Source: Helianthus annuus (Eukaryota; Streptophyta; Magnoliopsida; Asterales; Asteraceae). From it: 64,000 nt of DNA. How positions within the stretch are numbered: position 1 is the first letter of the stretch; the number at the start of each line of letters is the position of its first letter. The notes beneath the pieces were generated by a model. The model was given only the letters and a program-made list of their open reading frames with translations. It ran no database searches and was not told the origin of the DNA. Location of the stretch: the NCBI RefSeq assembly GCF_002127325.2, contig NC_035440.2:74092464-74156463 (forward strand), in the 5' to 3' direction. The position numbers were made by a program, and so were the translations under genes. Shown piece by piece: positions 1 through 9,330 of the stretch.

Positions 1-972
1 CCCAGGTCCCTTGCAGGACCTCTAAACGCTGAACAAGGGCAAGACCCTTACCAAACCGTTCCCTTAACCCCCGACCAGGTAGCCAACATACCTCCATATA
101 GACCGTGGAGATATGAATGGTGAAAATCTTTTATTTTATATAGACAGTAAAATAATGCCAAGACACCACGGACAAACGATAAGGAAGGATCACCTTCAAC
201 ATAAGCAACTAGTTATTAAAGTCATTAATACAAAACCAAATAAAAAGTGCAAAAGATTAAAAATAAAAAGTATTATACTAAACACTTATCTTCACCAAGT
301 GATGTAAGAGACTTAGGCAAACATGGCCTTGATTGTCAAGAACTCTTACGATCAATCTTGGATCCCGAGACGACTCACACACTCTATGGTGGACAATGGA
401 TGATGGTGGTGGATGATGGTGTTATGGTGGTGGTGGGTGGTGGATGAAGTGTGAGAGAGGTGGTGTGCCAAGGGATGAGTTGCAATGAAACCAAGCCCTC
501 CTATTTATAGGCTGAACAGAAGGCTGGGCACGGGGCCGTGCCCTGACACTCTCTCTCATCATTAATTGTAATTCGCAATTACAATTAATGCGCCTGCAGT
601 ACTTTCGCCACGCCCCCGTGTTCACTGGGCACGGCCCCGTGGTGGGCAATAAAAGCTTCTACTGGTTTGTCTTTTATGCTGCTTCTTGGGCACGGCCCCG
701 TGCTGGCTGAGCACGGGGCGTGTTCAGTCTTCTGCCTTCTCTATTTTGCTTGGGAGGATGCTGTCGAGGGGTTGGGCAATCCACTTATGTTCCTTTTCTT
801 GTATTTATGTTAGATTTAACTGTCTTTTTGCTTCTTTTGTTAATTTGAGCTCATTTAATCCTGAAAATACAAAAGGAAGACAAAAACACTCTTTCTCCAA
901 CATTAGTACTTAAAAAGGGTTAGTTTTATGCCTCATTTGATGTAATTTATATGTTGCATTTTACACACATCA
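1..972 (-). mobile_element. Partial LTR of a Ty3/gypsy (Athila/Tat-like) element, minus orientation
   Basis: Read on the minus strand, the LTR would start at 972 with TGATGTGTGTAAAATGCAAC, a start I associate with Athila/Tat-type LTRs. A TATA box at about 511-518 faces the same way. The presumed U3 (about 520-972) holds several GC-rich palindromic words of the CACGGCCCCGTG type. The part from about 490 to 1 would be R and U5, and the other end lies outside the window. Short open frames here (113-447, 422-913) look like chance frames. I see no coding capacity. Whether this is a full element or a solo LTR cannot be told from here. Confidence 0.55.
509..520 (-). promoter_or_regulatory. TATA box of the first LTR
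   Basis: The plus strand reads CCTATTTATAGG, so the minus strand carries CTATAAATAG. It lies about 450 bp from the inferred LTR start, a normal place for the U3/R promoter. It supports the minus orientation given to this LTR. Confidence 0.5.
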
Positions 973-1540
973 AGAGCCTTGAAATGGGGTTAACAGGGCT
1001 TAAATGTTCCGAAAAAGCATCGAAAACCAAGATTTACACATTCAGGGACCAAACTTGCCAATCTGCCAAAGATAGGCTTACACGGGGTGGTAAGACTTCT
1101 CTAAGTCTTACGCGGGGCGCGTAAAAAGCCGAGACCTGCAAAAACAGCAGTTTTCAATTCTGCAGTTGGTTTCTTGGTTTGCAAATGGTTTTAAACAAGT
1201 CTATGGGCTGTTTTGGGGCACCCATGGTATTCTAATTCAGGATCTTGTCTTGCAGACAGTGCATAGGTTTAGGATTCGAAACCTAAAGATTTGATAGTTA
1301 ATTAAGCGTGAAATATTGGTTGGTTATGTGACTAGGTTTAGGATTCGATTTAAGAAATAAAGATATCGAGTTTTTGACAAAGATTTGTCGGATAAAAAAG
1401 ATACAGCGGGATCTTGTCTTGCAGACAGTGCATAGGAAAAGCGCCGGTTATCTTTTTTTTTTTTTTGCAAAGTTTTAGAGATTAAAAGTTTTAGTCCTTG
1501 GGCTTTTGTTCAACTTCCATTTAAATTCAAACTTTATTAA
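973..1540. other. Unassigned non-coding stretch with a 28-bp direct repeat and a small hairpin
   Basis: No convincing reading frame is present. Three structures are visible. A 9-bp-stem hairpin (GTAAGACTT, loop CTCT, AAGTCTTAC) lies at about 1090-1111. A perfect 28-bp direct repeat beginning GGATCTTGTCTTGCAGACAG lies at 1240-1267 and 1409-1436. The word GTTTAGGATTCGA occurs twice between or beside them. A T-run follows at about 1450-1466. This could be degraded transposon sequence; I cannot name the source. Confidence 0.5.
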
Positions 1541-1614
1541 AACACATTTTTTTGTTTTTACTTTTAAAGAAATACATGAATGGCCCTTGTAGATTTTTTT
1601 GTAAAAAACAATAT
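1541..1614 (+). repeat. Direct repeat flanking the MITE pair, left copy
   Basis: This block, from AACACATTTTTTTG to AAAAACAATATT, recurs at 2486-2560 in the same orientation with only small differences. It contains the word AAAGAAATACATGAATGGCC in both copies. The two copies bracket the MITE pair exactly, so the MITEs or a slipped repair event lie between duplicated host sequence. Confidence 0.8.
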
Positions 1615-1627
1615 TTATAGATTTATA

Positions 1628-2033
1628 GGGTGGGAGTTTGCTACAAAGTATATTTTTCCAACAAAGTGTAAAAAGTCATAAAACACCATAATGTCAACCA
1701 TAAAACACACTCAAAACCCAAAAATAACAAAGTGAAGATTACTAAAACGCCATATTTGTGGGTTTTGTGTTGTGTTTTAGATGATAAGGCTTTGATTATC
1801 GAATGACTAACACTCGTGTGTTTTATGTTGATTATTATATTATGTTTTATATCCATAGTTCTATGATGGTATGTTTGAAGTTTTTATGGATTATTAGGGT
1901 TTTGCTATTGTGTTTTAGTGATCTACACTCTGTTATTTGTGGGTTTTAAGTGTATTTTATGGTTGAAATTGTGGTGTTTTATGACTTTGTACACTTTGTA
2001 GGAAAAATAGACTTTGTAGCCAAACCTCACCCC
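1628..2033 (+). mobile_element. MITE 1 (TIR non-autonomous DNA transposon), about 406 bp
   Basis: The left end GGGTGGGAGTTTGCTACAAA is mirrored at the right end by TTTGTAGCCAAACCTCACCC. The terminal inverted repeats are long, about 90 bp, and include TAAAACACCATAATGTCAACC on the left and its complement on the right. There is no coding capacity. The size, the long TIRs and the TA-rich flanks fit a MITE. The superfamily is not clear from the sequence alone. Confidence 0.75.
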
Positions 2034-2065
2034 ATATATATATATATATATATAATATCTATAAA

Positions 2066-2470
2066 GGGTGGGGTTCGGCTACAAAGTCTATCTTTCCTAC
2101 AAAGGGTACAAAGTCATAAAACACCACAATTTCAGCCATAAAACACACTTAAAATCCACAAATAACAGAGTGAAGAACACTAAAACACAATATTCAAACC
2201 CTAACAGTCCATAAAAACTTCAAACACATAATCGTGGAACTATAAATATAAAACACAACATGATAATCAACATAAAACACACTAATGTTAGTCATTCGAA
2301 AATCAAAGCCTTATCATCCAAAACACAACACAAAACCCACAAATATGACGTTTTAGTAAGCTTTACTTTATTATTTGTGGGTTTTGAGTGTGTTTTATGA
2401 CTGAAATTGTGTTGTTTTATGACTTTGTACACTTTGTAGAAAAAGTGGACTTTGTAGCCAACTCCCACCC
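2066..2470 (-). mobile_element. MITE 2, same family as MITE 1, inverted
   Basis: Its ends (GGGTGGGGTTCGGCTACAAA and TTTGTAGCCAACTCCCACCC) belong to the same family as MITE 1. The unique centre is the reverse complement of the MITE 1 centre: for example TAGATGATAAGGCTTTGATT in copy 1 answers AATCAAAGCCTTATCATC in copy 2. The two copies therefore lie head to head, separated by a short TA repeat (about 2034-2053). Confidence 0.75.
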
Positions 2471-2485
2471 TATATATATATATAT

Positions 2486-2560
2486 AACACATTTTTTTCT
2501 TTTTTAATTTTAAAGAAATACATGAATGGCCCTTGTAGATTTTATGTAAAAAACAATATT
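2486..2560 (+). repeat. Direct repeat flanking the MITE pair, right copy
   Basis: This is the second copy of the block at 1541-1614, in the same orientation, and begins directly after the TA repeat bordering MITE 2. The remaining 2561-2640 is AT-rich and contains the near-palindrome TATATGTATATATATACATATA. Confidence 0.8.
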
Positions 2561-2640
2561 AATTAATTAATTTATATGTATATATATACATATAAATTAT
2601 ATAATTTATAAAGCAAACTCTATTATTTTAACACAATATA

Positions 2641-5084
2641 TGTAACGCCATGCTTCTTCGTACTTTCCATAATTAAAAGGTCTTGCTTGTATTTCTATTT
2701 TTGGAAGTCTTGTGTTCTTGTAATCGTTATTTAGTTGTAAAATCTGAGACTTGAATCATAAATAAAATTCTTATATCTTTAAATTCGTACTATACATATT
2801 TCATACATGATCATACGTTTAATTTTGTGAAACAATTGATACATATTTGTAATTCTTGGAAACTATACGTTAAACTTGCAAATACGTGAAACATGCTAAT
2901 TATACATCTTTTGAATGCATACAATACTTAATTACGACATTCATACGCTTCATCATACTTCATTATGTTTGTTTTATGTTCATTATACTTGTTACATCCC
3001 TATAATATGCCTTTATATCATAAACGACCCTTAAAACACCTAAAAACCTTAAATAAGAAACATGAGGGGTCAATTGTGTCAACAATTAAAACACAAACCA
3101 CACCAGACCAAGGCCTGGCGGGCCGCGACTCGCCCAGCAAGGGGCTTCGTTGGCCGCGAGCCAGCCAAATCCGGAAACAGCACAACTAGCTCACTGGTTG
3201 GTCACTTTTTGTTGAGTTTTGATTGGTTTTAAGTGTGTTTTTAGCATTTAACCTCACCAACCCAACCCTAATCCATCCCCTATATACCCCTAGCCTCCTC
3301 CAAGCATTTTACTTTTTGCAAACACTCTCTAATAACTCTCTAACTCACAAAAATCACAGCTGAATCTAGAAGATAATCAGAATCGTATCATCTTACAAAA
3401 GTGAGCATAACTCACTCATTTCTTAACCTTTTTCCTTGATTCTTTTTCCTACTTGCTTGGAACAACCTTAGGTATGTTTCAAACAGGCTTTCCATGGAAA
3501 ACCAAGGCTGGAACATCACCAAATAAGGCTCCAAACTTTATGTTTTGATGCAAACTTTGTTAATCTTAGTTAAACTTGAGTTATCTCATCTCATTCCTAT
3601 GTCCTTAGGCTCATAATCAATTGAATGGTTCGTTGGGCTTAAAAACAAGGTTGATACAAGTAAAATCAGAGGATAAAACCTCAAAACTTTCTGTTTTGTT
3701 TAGGGTTTTACCCACAAGTAGTGTCCAAGCTTAGAGCTTGATGTTGTGTGATTATAGGATAAGCTTGGGCAATCCTACTTGAAAATCCACACACTACTTG
3801 ATGTTTTCCATAGATTAGTTGTTTCTTACTCATTACATACTTGTAGATTCATAACCCTCCTTGTTGTTTCTAACAACAAGTGTAGTGGTTTACCAAAGAG
3901 ATACCTAAATGGAAGACTTGTTCTTCCTACCTCCTACATAACATATATGATAAACAAAGAGGTTCCTAAATGGGGGATTCATCCTCCTACCTCATGCTTG
4001 ACCTATATGACAATATGAACATTACATAATACTTATATACTATCCAAATAATCGAACCTTTGATGATGAACTAGTGGTAATTTGTCAAAGTACTAGATTA
4101 CATCATCTAAGATTTAATAACTTGTTATGATTCTAATGGGTATTTTACCCATGAAAACATTCTAACCCTTGGGGTTTCATAGTGTCAAACGAGTATTATA
4201 TGACTAGATGATTACATTTCATACTTTATTTTCATGTAATTTAAAATCTCCGAATCTATAATCTTCCGTTAAAATCTCCATACTCATCCACCTATGTTTC
4301 TTCGTGTAGAAGGACAAGGTGCTCCAAACTAAACTACCAAAAACTCTCGCGGGATTAACAAGTGGAAAGCTTGCAAAACCGTGGGTATACTCGAACCCCC
4401 TTTTACGTTTACCACTTTTTGGGGTGTAACATTTTTACTTATGAAACTTACACATAAACTTTATTCGTAAATGCACAAACATTCCTATAACATGCTTGCA
4501 TACTTGATTACTTGATACATTGAACTTGGGGTTATACGTTTTGTGTTAGACTTATCATTAGCTTCGATCGAGCCTATCCTTGACATATATAGCACTATAG
4601 GATTAACGCACCACCCGTAGACTTGAGGTTATGTCATGAGCTTATTGTATTTCATCATTGGTTTGATTTGTTGGACACATGCCGATTTTAATGTTTATCT
4701 TGTATCATTAGCTTGCCATGAGGAATCGTTTAAACATAATTTTTATGCTATGTATGTATCAAACTTGTATACTCGCCTTTGCTTTTGCATTGAACTTTAT
4801 TTTAAACATGTTACAGGTTGAGGATGACGAGGCTATGAAATGAAGTAGCGTTACTGCTTAGATACACATATAAACTCTTTAGGTTTAATATGTTGTATCA
4901 ATTTTGTTCATGTTGTTATGTATTTTCATTGAACTTGTTATTTGAATTTCCTTGTAATGTTTGAGAATTCGATTTATGAAATGAAAACGGTGATTTAATT
5001 ATTGTCACAAATAGTGTTATGAAGTCTCTTGCAATCTTGTTTTCGTCTCACTCCGATGTTTCCGCCATCGGTTAGGGTGTGACA
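2641..5084 (+). repeat. Gypsy-1 5' LTR
   Basis: It starts TGTAACGCCATGCTTCTTCG and ends GGTTAGGGTGTGACA, with TG...CA termini. The same sequence recurs at 11301-13744. A TATA box (CCCTATATACCCC) is at about 3279-3288. Downstream of it a leader-like stretch includes duplicated phrases such as AAGACTTGTTCTTCCTACC and GGGGGATTCATCCTCCTACC near 3910-3990. The open frames at 3779-4018 and 4636-4821 are probably chance. Confidence 0.93.
3279..3289 (+). promoter_or_regulatory. TATA box in gypsy-1 5' LTR
   Basis: The sequence CCTATATACCCC is followed by a C-rich region and lies about 640 bp into the LTR. The same position in the 3' LTR reads CCTATATAACCC (about 11939-11950). It is the likely core promoter. 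Confidence 0.5.
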
Positions 5085-5087
5085 GAT

Positions 5088-5100
5088 TGGTATCAAAGCC
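5088..5100 (+). other. Primer-binding site of gypsy-1
   Basis: TGGTATCAAAGCC begins three bases after the LTR end. It matches the usual plant tRNA-iMet site (TGGTATCAGAGCC) with one difference, so reverse transcription would have been primed by initiator methionine tRNA. Confidence 0.8.
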
Positions 5101-6077
5101 ATAACTATAGGGAATTAGGTAGAATTGCCATGTTCGACCTAGTCTATAGTAAGTACCTCATTTTTTACCATTCTTGTTTCATGCTTAAAATGTTATGCTT
5201 CCTACTTTGCTTCTTTCTCTTCTTTTTGGTCTAAATACTTACATTTATGTCTTTCCTAAGACATTTTACACAATACACTTGAAAACTTGAAGACACTCTT
5301 TATACAAAAGAGACGATTTTACTAAAATAGGCGTGAAACCCACAATTTGGTGAACGACTCTCATCCTGCTTATACTTATTTTTGCACGAAATTTCGCTAT
5401 TAAGTTAGGAGTGAAATCCACATCTTAATGGTAAATTTCCAGTTCAAACTCTAGTGGACCCTCGTCAAAGTGTCGAAATTATATTTTGACCCGACGAGTA
5501 CCAACCACATTAGGGTACGAAATCGTCAAGTTAGGGGTGAAACCCGCACCTTGTCGATTAAGTCCCATTCCTCGATTTTCAATCTCGCCGAAGTTTTGAT
5601 TGTTTCAATCGATTAGAGACGTGTAGTAACTGCAAGGGTAAGATACCATTAATCGCTTCTCGATGAGAGTATCTTACCTATAGGCCAAAGCACGTTTCTC
5701 TAATTTGAAAGGACATTCGATTCACTTTGGAACAGTCGGCGTTTCTCTACCCGAAACAATCCCATGTTTTATGAGCCTCTCTTTTATGTGATTCATTTTA
5801 TATGTGATTTTTATACTTGTTACCTCGTTCATTTCAAAACCGCTGCATAATTCGCACGTCTTGCGCAATAAAAAATAATAATAATTCTTGAAAACAAACT
5901 AAATTTATACTCTTTTACGCATTCATACGTGTTTATACTTGTTGAATACTTGTCGAATACATGCGAATTATGTGAATTATACGTGATACGTGAACGCTTA
6001 CATGCTTATACATGCAAAAACCTTGTTTTAAAATTTATGATCAAGTCTCATCCTTTCCTTTTCTTTCGAACTTCTAG
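5101..6077 (+). other. Gypsy-1 untranslated leader
   Basis: About 980 bases separate the primer-binding site from the first Gag methionine. I see no reading frame of note. A pyrimidine-rich tract ending CTTCTAG directly precedes the Gag ATG at 6078. It resembles a 3' splice acceptor, and gypsy-2 has a similar CTTCTAG close to its Gag start. Confidence 0.6.
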
Positions 6078-6974
6078 ATGGCATCTCCAAACTCATCAAA
6101 GAAGACTAAGTCAAAGAAAGGTTCCAACAACGATTCCATCTCCAAACAAGAGCTAGTTGGGCTCATTGCTGAGCAAATGGCCGATCAAATGGCCCGAGTG
6201 ATACCCGACATCGTGAGTCGCATTCAAACCAACTCTGATTCGCCCCATGGTTCTGTGGACTCCAAGGTGGAGAAACCAAAGGCACCATTCCTTTTTAAGC
6301 AATTCATGGCTTGTAAACCCCTGGAGTTTAAAGGAAAGGATGGTGCCACCGCACTATTCACTTGGTTTGACGCCATGGAGATCACTTTTCGTCAGAGTGG
6401 TTGTCCTGACGACTTGCGCACCCAAAATGCTACAGGGGTGTTCCGATCAAGAGCTCTTGATTGGTGGACCTCTGAACGAAGCACAAGAGGTGAGGACGCC
6501 GCCTACGCATTACCATGGGCTGAGTTGAAAAAGATAATGAGAGAAGAATTTTGTCCGCCGCATGAGTTTAGGAAGTTAGAGCATGAATTTTGGCACCTTA
6601 AGCAAGTGGATGACGACAACGATGGTTTAGCCCTCCGTTTCAAGCAACTTAGTATTCTTTGTCCTAGCCAGGTTGATACCCCTGAGAAATCCATCAACAA
6701 ATACATCTACGGTTTACCCGATTCTTTTATGAACCTCGTAGAGGCTGCTTGCCCAACTACTATCGAGGAAACCTTTCGTTTGGCCGCTCGTCTAAACAGT
6801 AACCATGTCATGCACAGAAATGCCGCAAAAGCCTAACTGAAAGCGCGCACCAAGACACTGTTAAACCCACAGTTGAACCCTCATCATCCACCAAGAAAAA
6901 CTGAGGTAAGAAGCGGAAGGCTTCAAGCCAAAATTGCGCGGTCATCACTCCGCCAAACCCTTAACCCTTGCAAC
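6078..6974 (+). pseudogene. Gypsy-1 gag, N-terminal part (broken)
   Basis: The frame opens with ATG at 6078 (M-A-S-P-N-S-S-K-K) and runs 252 codons to TAA at 6834-6836. Residues from about 70 to 230 form a retrotransposon Gag (capsid) domain: hydrophobic core F-T-W-F-D-A-M-E, a W-W motif (ALDWWTSE) and the R-F-K-Q-L-S segment, closely parallel to the intact Gag of gypsy-2. Beyond the stop, recognisable Gag sequence continues in another frame (SSSTKKN, KKRKASSQNCAVITPPNP) with further stops. It then breaks at the plastid insertion at 6975. Gag would have formed the virus-like particle. Confidence 0.88.
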
Positions 6975-7165
6975 TCGCTTTTGCTTTCTTTTCCTCTAGC
7001 TACTAAGATGTTTTAGTTCGCCAGGTTGTCTCTTGCTTGCCCATGGATTCGGCAGCAGTTTGAAAGGTTAACCTATTTGGGAATCTCCGGATCTATGCTT
7101 ATTTTCAAATCCCCGAAGCATTTCGTCGCTTATGACGCCCTTCCTCGTCTCTGGGTGCCTGGGTC
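6975..7165 (-). pseudogene. rrn23: Plastid 23S rRNA gene fragment (NUPT), antisense
   Basis: Read on the minus strand, this is the 5' region of chloroplast 23S rRNA: CACCCAGAGACGAGGAAGGG, then GCGACGAAATGCTTCGGGGA, CATAGATCCGGAGATTCCC, CAACCTGGCGAACT and GAGGAAAAGAAAGCAAAAGC, in the order of the gene. It has several point changes, as expected for a nuclear copy. It lies within gypsy-1 gag and is joined at its other side to a psaB fragment. The match is from memory of the plastid gene. Such copies are non-functional. Confidence 0.88.
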
Positions 7166-7186
7166 CCTGCTTATTTTATTGATTTT

Positions 7187-7548
7187 TATGTTCACCGGCC
7201 CAGGAGCACCCCCTCGAGTAAAAGCCTCTACAGCTGGTTGACCAAAATGAGGATCCCAAATTGCATGAGCAATAGGTCTTACATGTAAAGGGTCCTGTAC
7301 CCATGACTCAAAATTTCCTTGCCAAGCTACATGAAAGAGATTTCCGGAAGTCCACAGAAAAATGATTGCTAATTGCCCGAAGTGAGAAGCAAAAATATTC
7401 TGATAAAGACGTTCCTCAGTAATATCATTATGACTCTCAAAGTCATGTACAGTAGCAATACTAAACCAAATACGACGAGTAGTGTGGTCCTGAGCTAAGC
7501 CTTGGCTAAACCTTGGAAATCTTAATGCCATAATGCCTTTCAAATAAA
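7187..7548 (-). pseudogene. psaB: Plastid psaB 5' fragment (NUPT), antisense
   Basis: On the minus strand an ATG at 7531 opens the N-terminus of photosystem I P700 apoprotein A2: [14 protein letters not shown], then [50 protein letters not shown]. It runs about 115 codons to GPVNI and then leaves the plastid sequence. A few residues differ from the conserved protein (H in QDHTTRR and P in GGAPGP, for example), as in a decaying nuclear copy. Upstream bases TTTGAAAGGCATT before the ATG also look like the plastid psaA-psaB spacer. About 20 bases of AT-rich filler (7166-7186) join it to the rrn23 piece. It is not expressed as PsaB in the nucleus. Confidence 0.93.
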
Positions 7549-8760
7549 AAAATGATTTCTTCTGTATCCAACATTGAGCCTCCACGGAAAGGTTACACTG
7601 GGACTCAACCCAAGTGTGGCCAATGCCAATACCATCACCCTCCCAACGTTCCGTGCCGTAAGTGCGCCAACTGTAATCGATATGGGCACTTTTCCCAACA
7701 CTGCCACAAACCACCTATGGCCAATCAGAACCAGGCTGTGGTAGCTCAAAACCCTGCCCCCAATCAAGCTCAAAACCAAGTCGCTCATGTGCGAGCGTGT
7801 TTTAAGTGTGGTGATCTTAACCATCTGGCAAACGTTTATCCTCAACGAAACCAGGCTCAGCAGCAACAACCACAACAATAACAACAACAACAACAGGCTC
7901 AACCAGCTAGAGGCCGAGCTTTTCTCCTTACCACCGCTCAGGCGCAAAATGCAAACGACGTCATTACAGGTACGTTTCTTGTAAACCATGTTTATGCTTC
8001 GTGTTTATTTGATACTGGCGCCGATAAGAGTTTTGTGTCATTAGAATTCGAACCATTGCTTAAGTGTAAACGCTCTAAGTTGCTAAGATCATTCGCTTTC
8101 AAAGTCGCTGATGGTAAATTTGTCGTTGTCGATTCCGTCCTTTCTAAGTGTTCCTTGATTCTTAATGATCACACGTTTCGCATCGACCTCATACCTATGC
8201 AAATAGGTAGTTTCGACATCATAGTAGGCATGGACTGGCTTGGGCGACTTCGTGCTGAAGTTGTTTGCTCTGAAAAGTTTATTTGTCTTCCTCTTTTGAA
8301 CGGTGATTCCCTACACGTCTATGGTGAGAAACCTTCTCAAGGTCTCAAGCTTATGTTGTGTATCCAAGCAAACAAATGCTTATGCAAGGGTACCTTCGCC
8401 TTTCTCACCCATATTGTGGAAAAGAAGGACAGGGGCCCAAGCATAAGTGACGTGCCTGTCGTACGTGACTTTCCTGATGTATTTCCCGACGATCTTCCTG
8501 GTCCGCCTCCTGCTCGTTCTGTCAACTTTCGCATCGATTTAGTGCCTGGCGCTACGCCTGTCGCTAAGTCTCCCTATTGTTTAGCACCCTCTGAGATGCA
8601 AGAACTCTCGAGCCAACTTCAAGAGCTTCTTGATAAAGGCTTTATACGCCCTAGTACATCTCCTTGGGGCGCTCCCATTCTATTCGTCAAAAAGAAAGAC
8701 GGGTCATTCCGTATGTGTATTGACTATCGTGAGCTCAATAAGCTTGCTGTCAAAAACTGA
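7549..8760 (+). pseudogene. Gypsy-1 nucleocapsid, protease and start of RT (two internal stops)
   Basis: After the plastid insert the Gag frame resumes. A first CCHC knuckle is intact ([14 protein letters not shown], about 7660-7700). A second (CFKCGDLNHLANVY, about 7798-7840) has lost its last cysteine. TAA at 7879-7881 interrupts a Q-rich linker. The same frame continues through the aspartic protease, with its active site D-T-G-A-D near 8011-8025 and the GMDWL motif near 8230, and into the first RT segment ([18 protein letters not shown]). It stops at TGA 8758-8760, where an arginine codon is expected. Both stops are single-base changes within one frame. Confidence 0.88.
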
Positions 8761-9330
8761 TACCCTCTTCCTCGCATTGACGATCTCTTCGATCAACTAC
8801 AAGGCGCGACCTGCTTTTCAAAGATCGACCTTCGTTCTGGGTATCATCAACTTCGAGTTCTCAAAGAAGATATACCTAAAACCGCCTTTCGTACGTGATA
8901 TGGTCATTAGGAGTTCGTGGTCATGCCTTTTGGTTTGACCAGCGCACCTGCTGTTTTCATGGATTTGATGAACCGCGTGTGCAAAGCGTACTTGGACTGT
9001 TTCATGATCGTCTTCATCGACGATATTCTTATTTACTCCAAGACTCAAGAAGAACACGAGCGACACTTGCGTCTTATCCTTCAACTTCTTTGTACTGAAC
9101 GTCTATATGCCAAATTCTCCAAGTGCGAATTTTGGTTAAAAGAGGTTCAATTCCTTGGTCATACTGTCAACGAACTTGGTATTCACGTTGATCCCGCTAA
9201 AATAGAAGTTGTGAAGAATTGGATCGCACCTAAATCTCCATCTGAAATTCGTTCGTTTCTTGGTCTTGCTGGTTATTATCGTCGTTTCATCTCCAACTTC
9301 TCGAAGATCGGCTGTTCCTCTCACCTTTTT
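8761..9330 (+). pseudogene. Gypsy-1 reverse transcriptase (broken)
   Basis: The frame of the preceding segment carries on: [31 protein letters not shown], then two stops (TGA 8896-8898, TAG 8908-8910). After these come [18 protein letters not shown] and the catalytic [10 protein letters not shown] near 9014-9043. The palm and thumb continue to [20 protein letters not shown]. At about 9310-9330 the frame is lost by an indel after SNFSK. The enzyme would have copied element RNA into DNA in cytoplasmic particles; this copy cannot. Confidence 0.88.

Noticed and set aside
113..913. Short open frames on both strands in the first LTR
   Set aside because: Low-complexity or GC-palindrome translations with no family resemblance, inside LTR sequence.
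3779..4821. Open frames of 61-79 codons in the gypsy-1 LTR, the second repeated at 13296-13481
   Set aside because: The repetition follows from LTR duplication; no conserved domain, no coding signal.
7130..7989. Long minus-strand frames across gypsy-1 gag as possible nuclear genes
   Set aside because: The only meaningful part is the plastid psaB start; the rest is the antisense of Gag zinc-knuckle sequence and filler.
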